Of a DNA stretch of 6,511 nt, positions 6,462-6,511 are shown one piece after another. Every line of letters starts with the position of its first letter. Position 1 is the stretch's first letter. The position numbers and the translations under genes were made by a program. The notes below the pieces were generated by a model, which saw only the letters and a program-made list of their open reading frames with translations, did not search any database and was not told the DNA's origin. The DNA comes from Oscillospiraceae bacterium (GTDB taxonomy: Bacteria; Bacillota; Clostridia; Oscillospirales; Oscillospiraceae), in assembly GCA_017480395.1 (NCBI GenBank), contig JAFVAS010000042.1, positions 1 to 6,511 of the forward strand. Reading direction: 5' to 3'.

Positions 6462-6488
6462 ACGGCCTGCGCCGGAGGGGCCGTTTTT
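6462..6488 (+). terminator. Hairpin with T-run directly after the divergent promoter
   Basis: ACGGCC (6462-6467) and GGCCGT (6479-6484) form a perfect 6-bp GC-rich stem with an 11-nt loop, followed by TTTTT (6484-6488). It has the shape of an intrinsic terminator on the plus strand, but no plus-strand gene ends nearby; the nearest upstream plus-strand gene is luxS, which has its own terminator. It begins only about 5 nt after the predicted start site, so it may be a 5' stem or attenuator of an off-window gene. The stem is short and may be coincidental. Confidence 0.35.
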
Positions 6489-6511
6489 GAACGACTGGAC
6501 GATTGCGTCGA

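Overview
The window looks like chromosomal DNA from a GC-rich, endospore-forming anaerobe of the class Clostridia. The evidence is a clear SpoIVB sporulation protease with a sigma-G-like promoter, a DMSO-reductase-family molybdoenzyme, strong AAGGAGG-type ribosome binding sites, and a LuxS whose sequence style I associate with the Oscillospiraceae. Family placement is inference from style, not a search. No mobile element, CRISPR array, rRNA or tRNA was found. The genes are ordinary core and metabolic genes, but three details stand out: an in-frame stop in luxS, an unusual solitary molybdoenzyme, and an elaborate leader before mgtE.

Left part, minus strand. A spoIVB homologue (926 to beyond position 1) starts after a 215-bp gap downstream of a 744-residue DmsA-like molybdopterin oxidoreductase (3376-1142). 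The gap carries a sigma-F/G-type promoter for spoIVB and no convincing terminator for the oxidoreductase. The oxidoreductase has no Tat signal, no DmsB or DmsC partner in the window, and Gly where DmsA has the first cysteine of its N-terminal iron-sulfur motif.

Middle, plus strand. A strong sigma-A promoter (perfect -35, 17-bp spacer, extended -10; 3450-3478) drives mtnN (3527-4222) and luxS (4226-4684), separated by 3 bp. The two enzymes act in sequence: MtnN turns S-adenosylhomocysteine into S-ribosylhomocysteine, and LuxS turns that into homocysteine plus the AI-2 precursor DPD. luxS is full length with every catalytic and zinc residue, but codon 60 is an amber TAG. A hairpin at 4689-4729 serves as a bidirectional terminator between luxS and the convergent mgtE.

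Right part, minus strand. mgtE (6119-4728) encodes a complete MgtE magnesium channel/transporter with an N domain, a CBS pair and five membrane segments. The gene-free stretch 6120-6511 (392 bases) holds a promoter about 230 bp upstream of mgtE, a leader of about 220 nt with a possible 28-codon ORF, long-range pairing, and a hairpin plus U6 tract that buries the mgtE ribosome binding site. I could not match this leader to the M-box (ykoK) magnesium riboswitch. At the right edge a divergent plus-strand promoter is followed almost at once by a hairpin with a T-run, leading to whatever lies outside the window.
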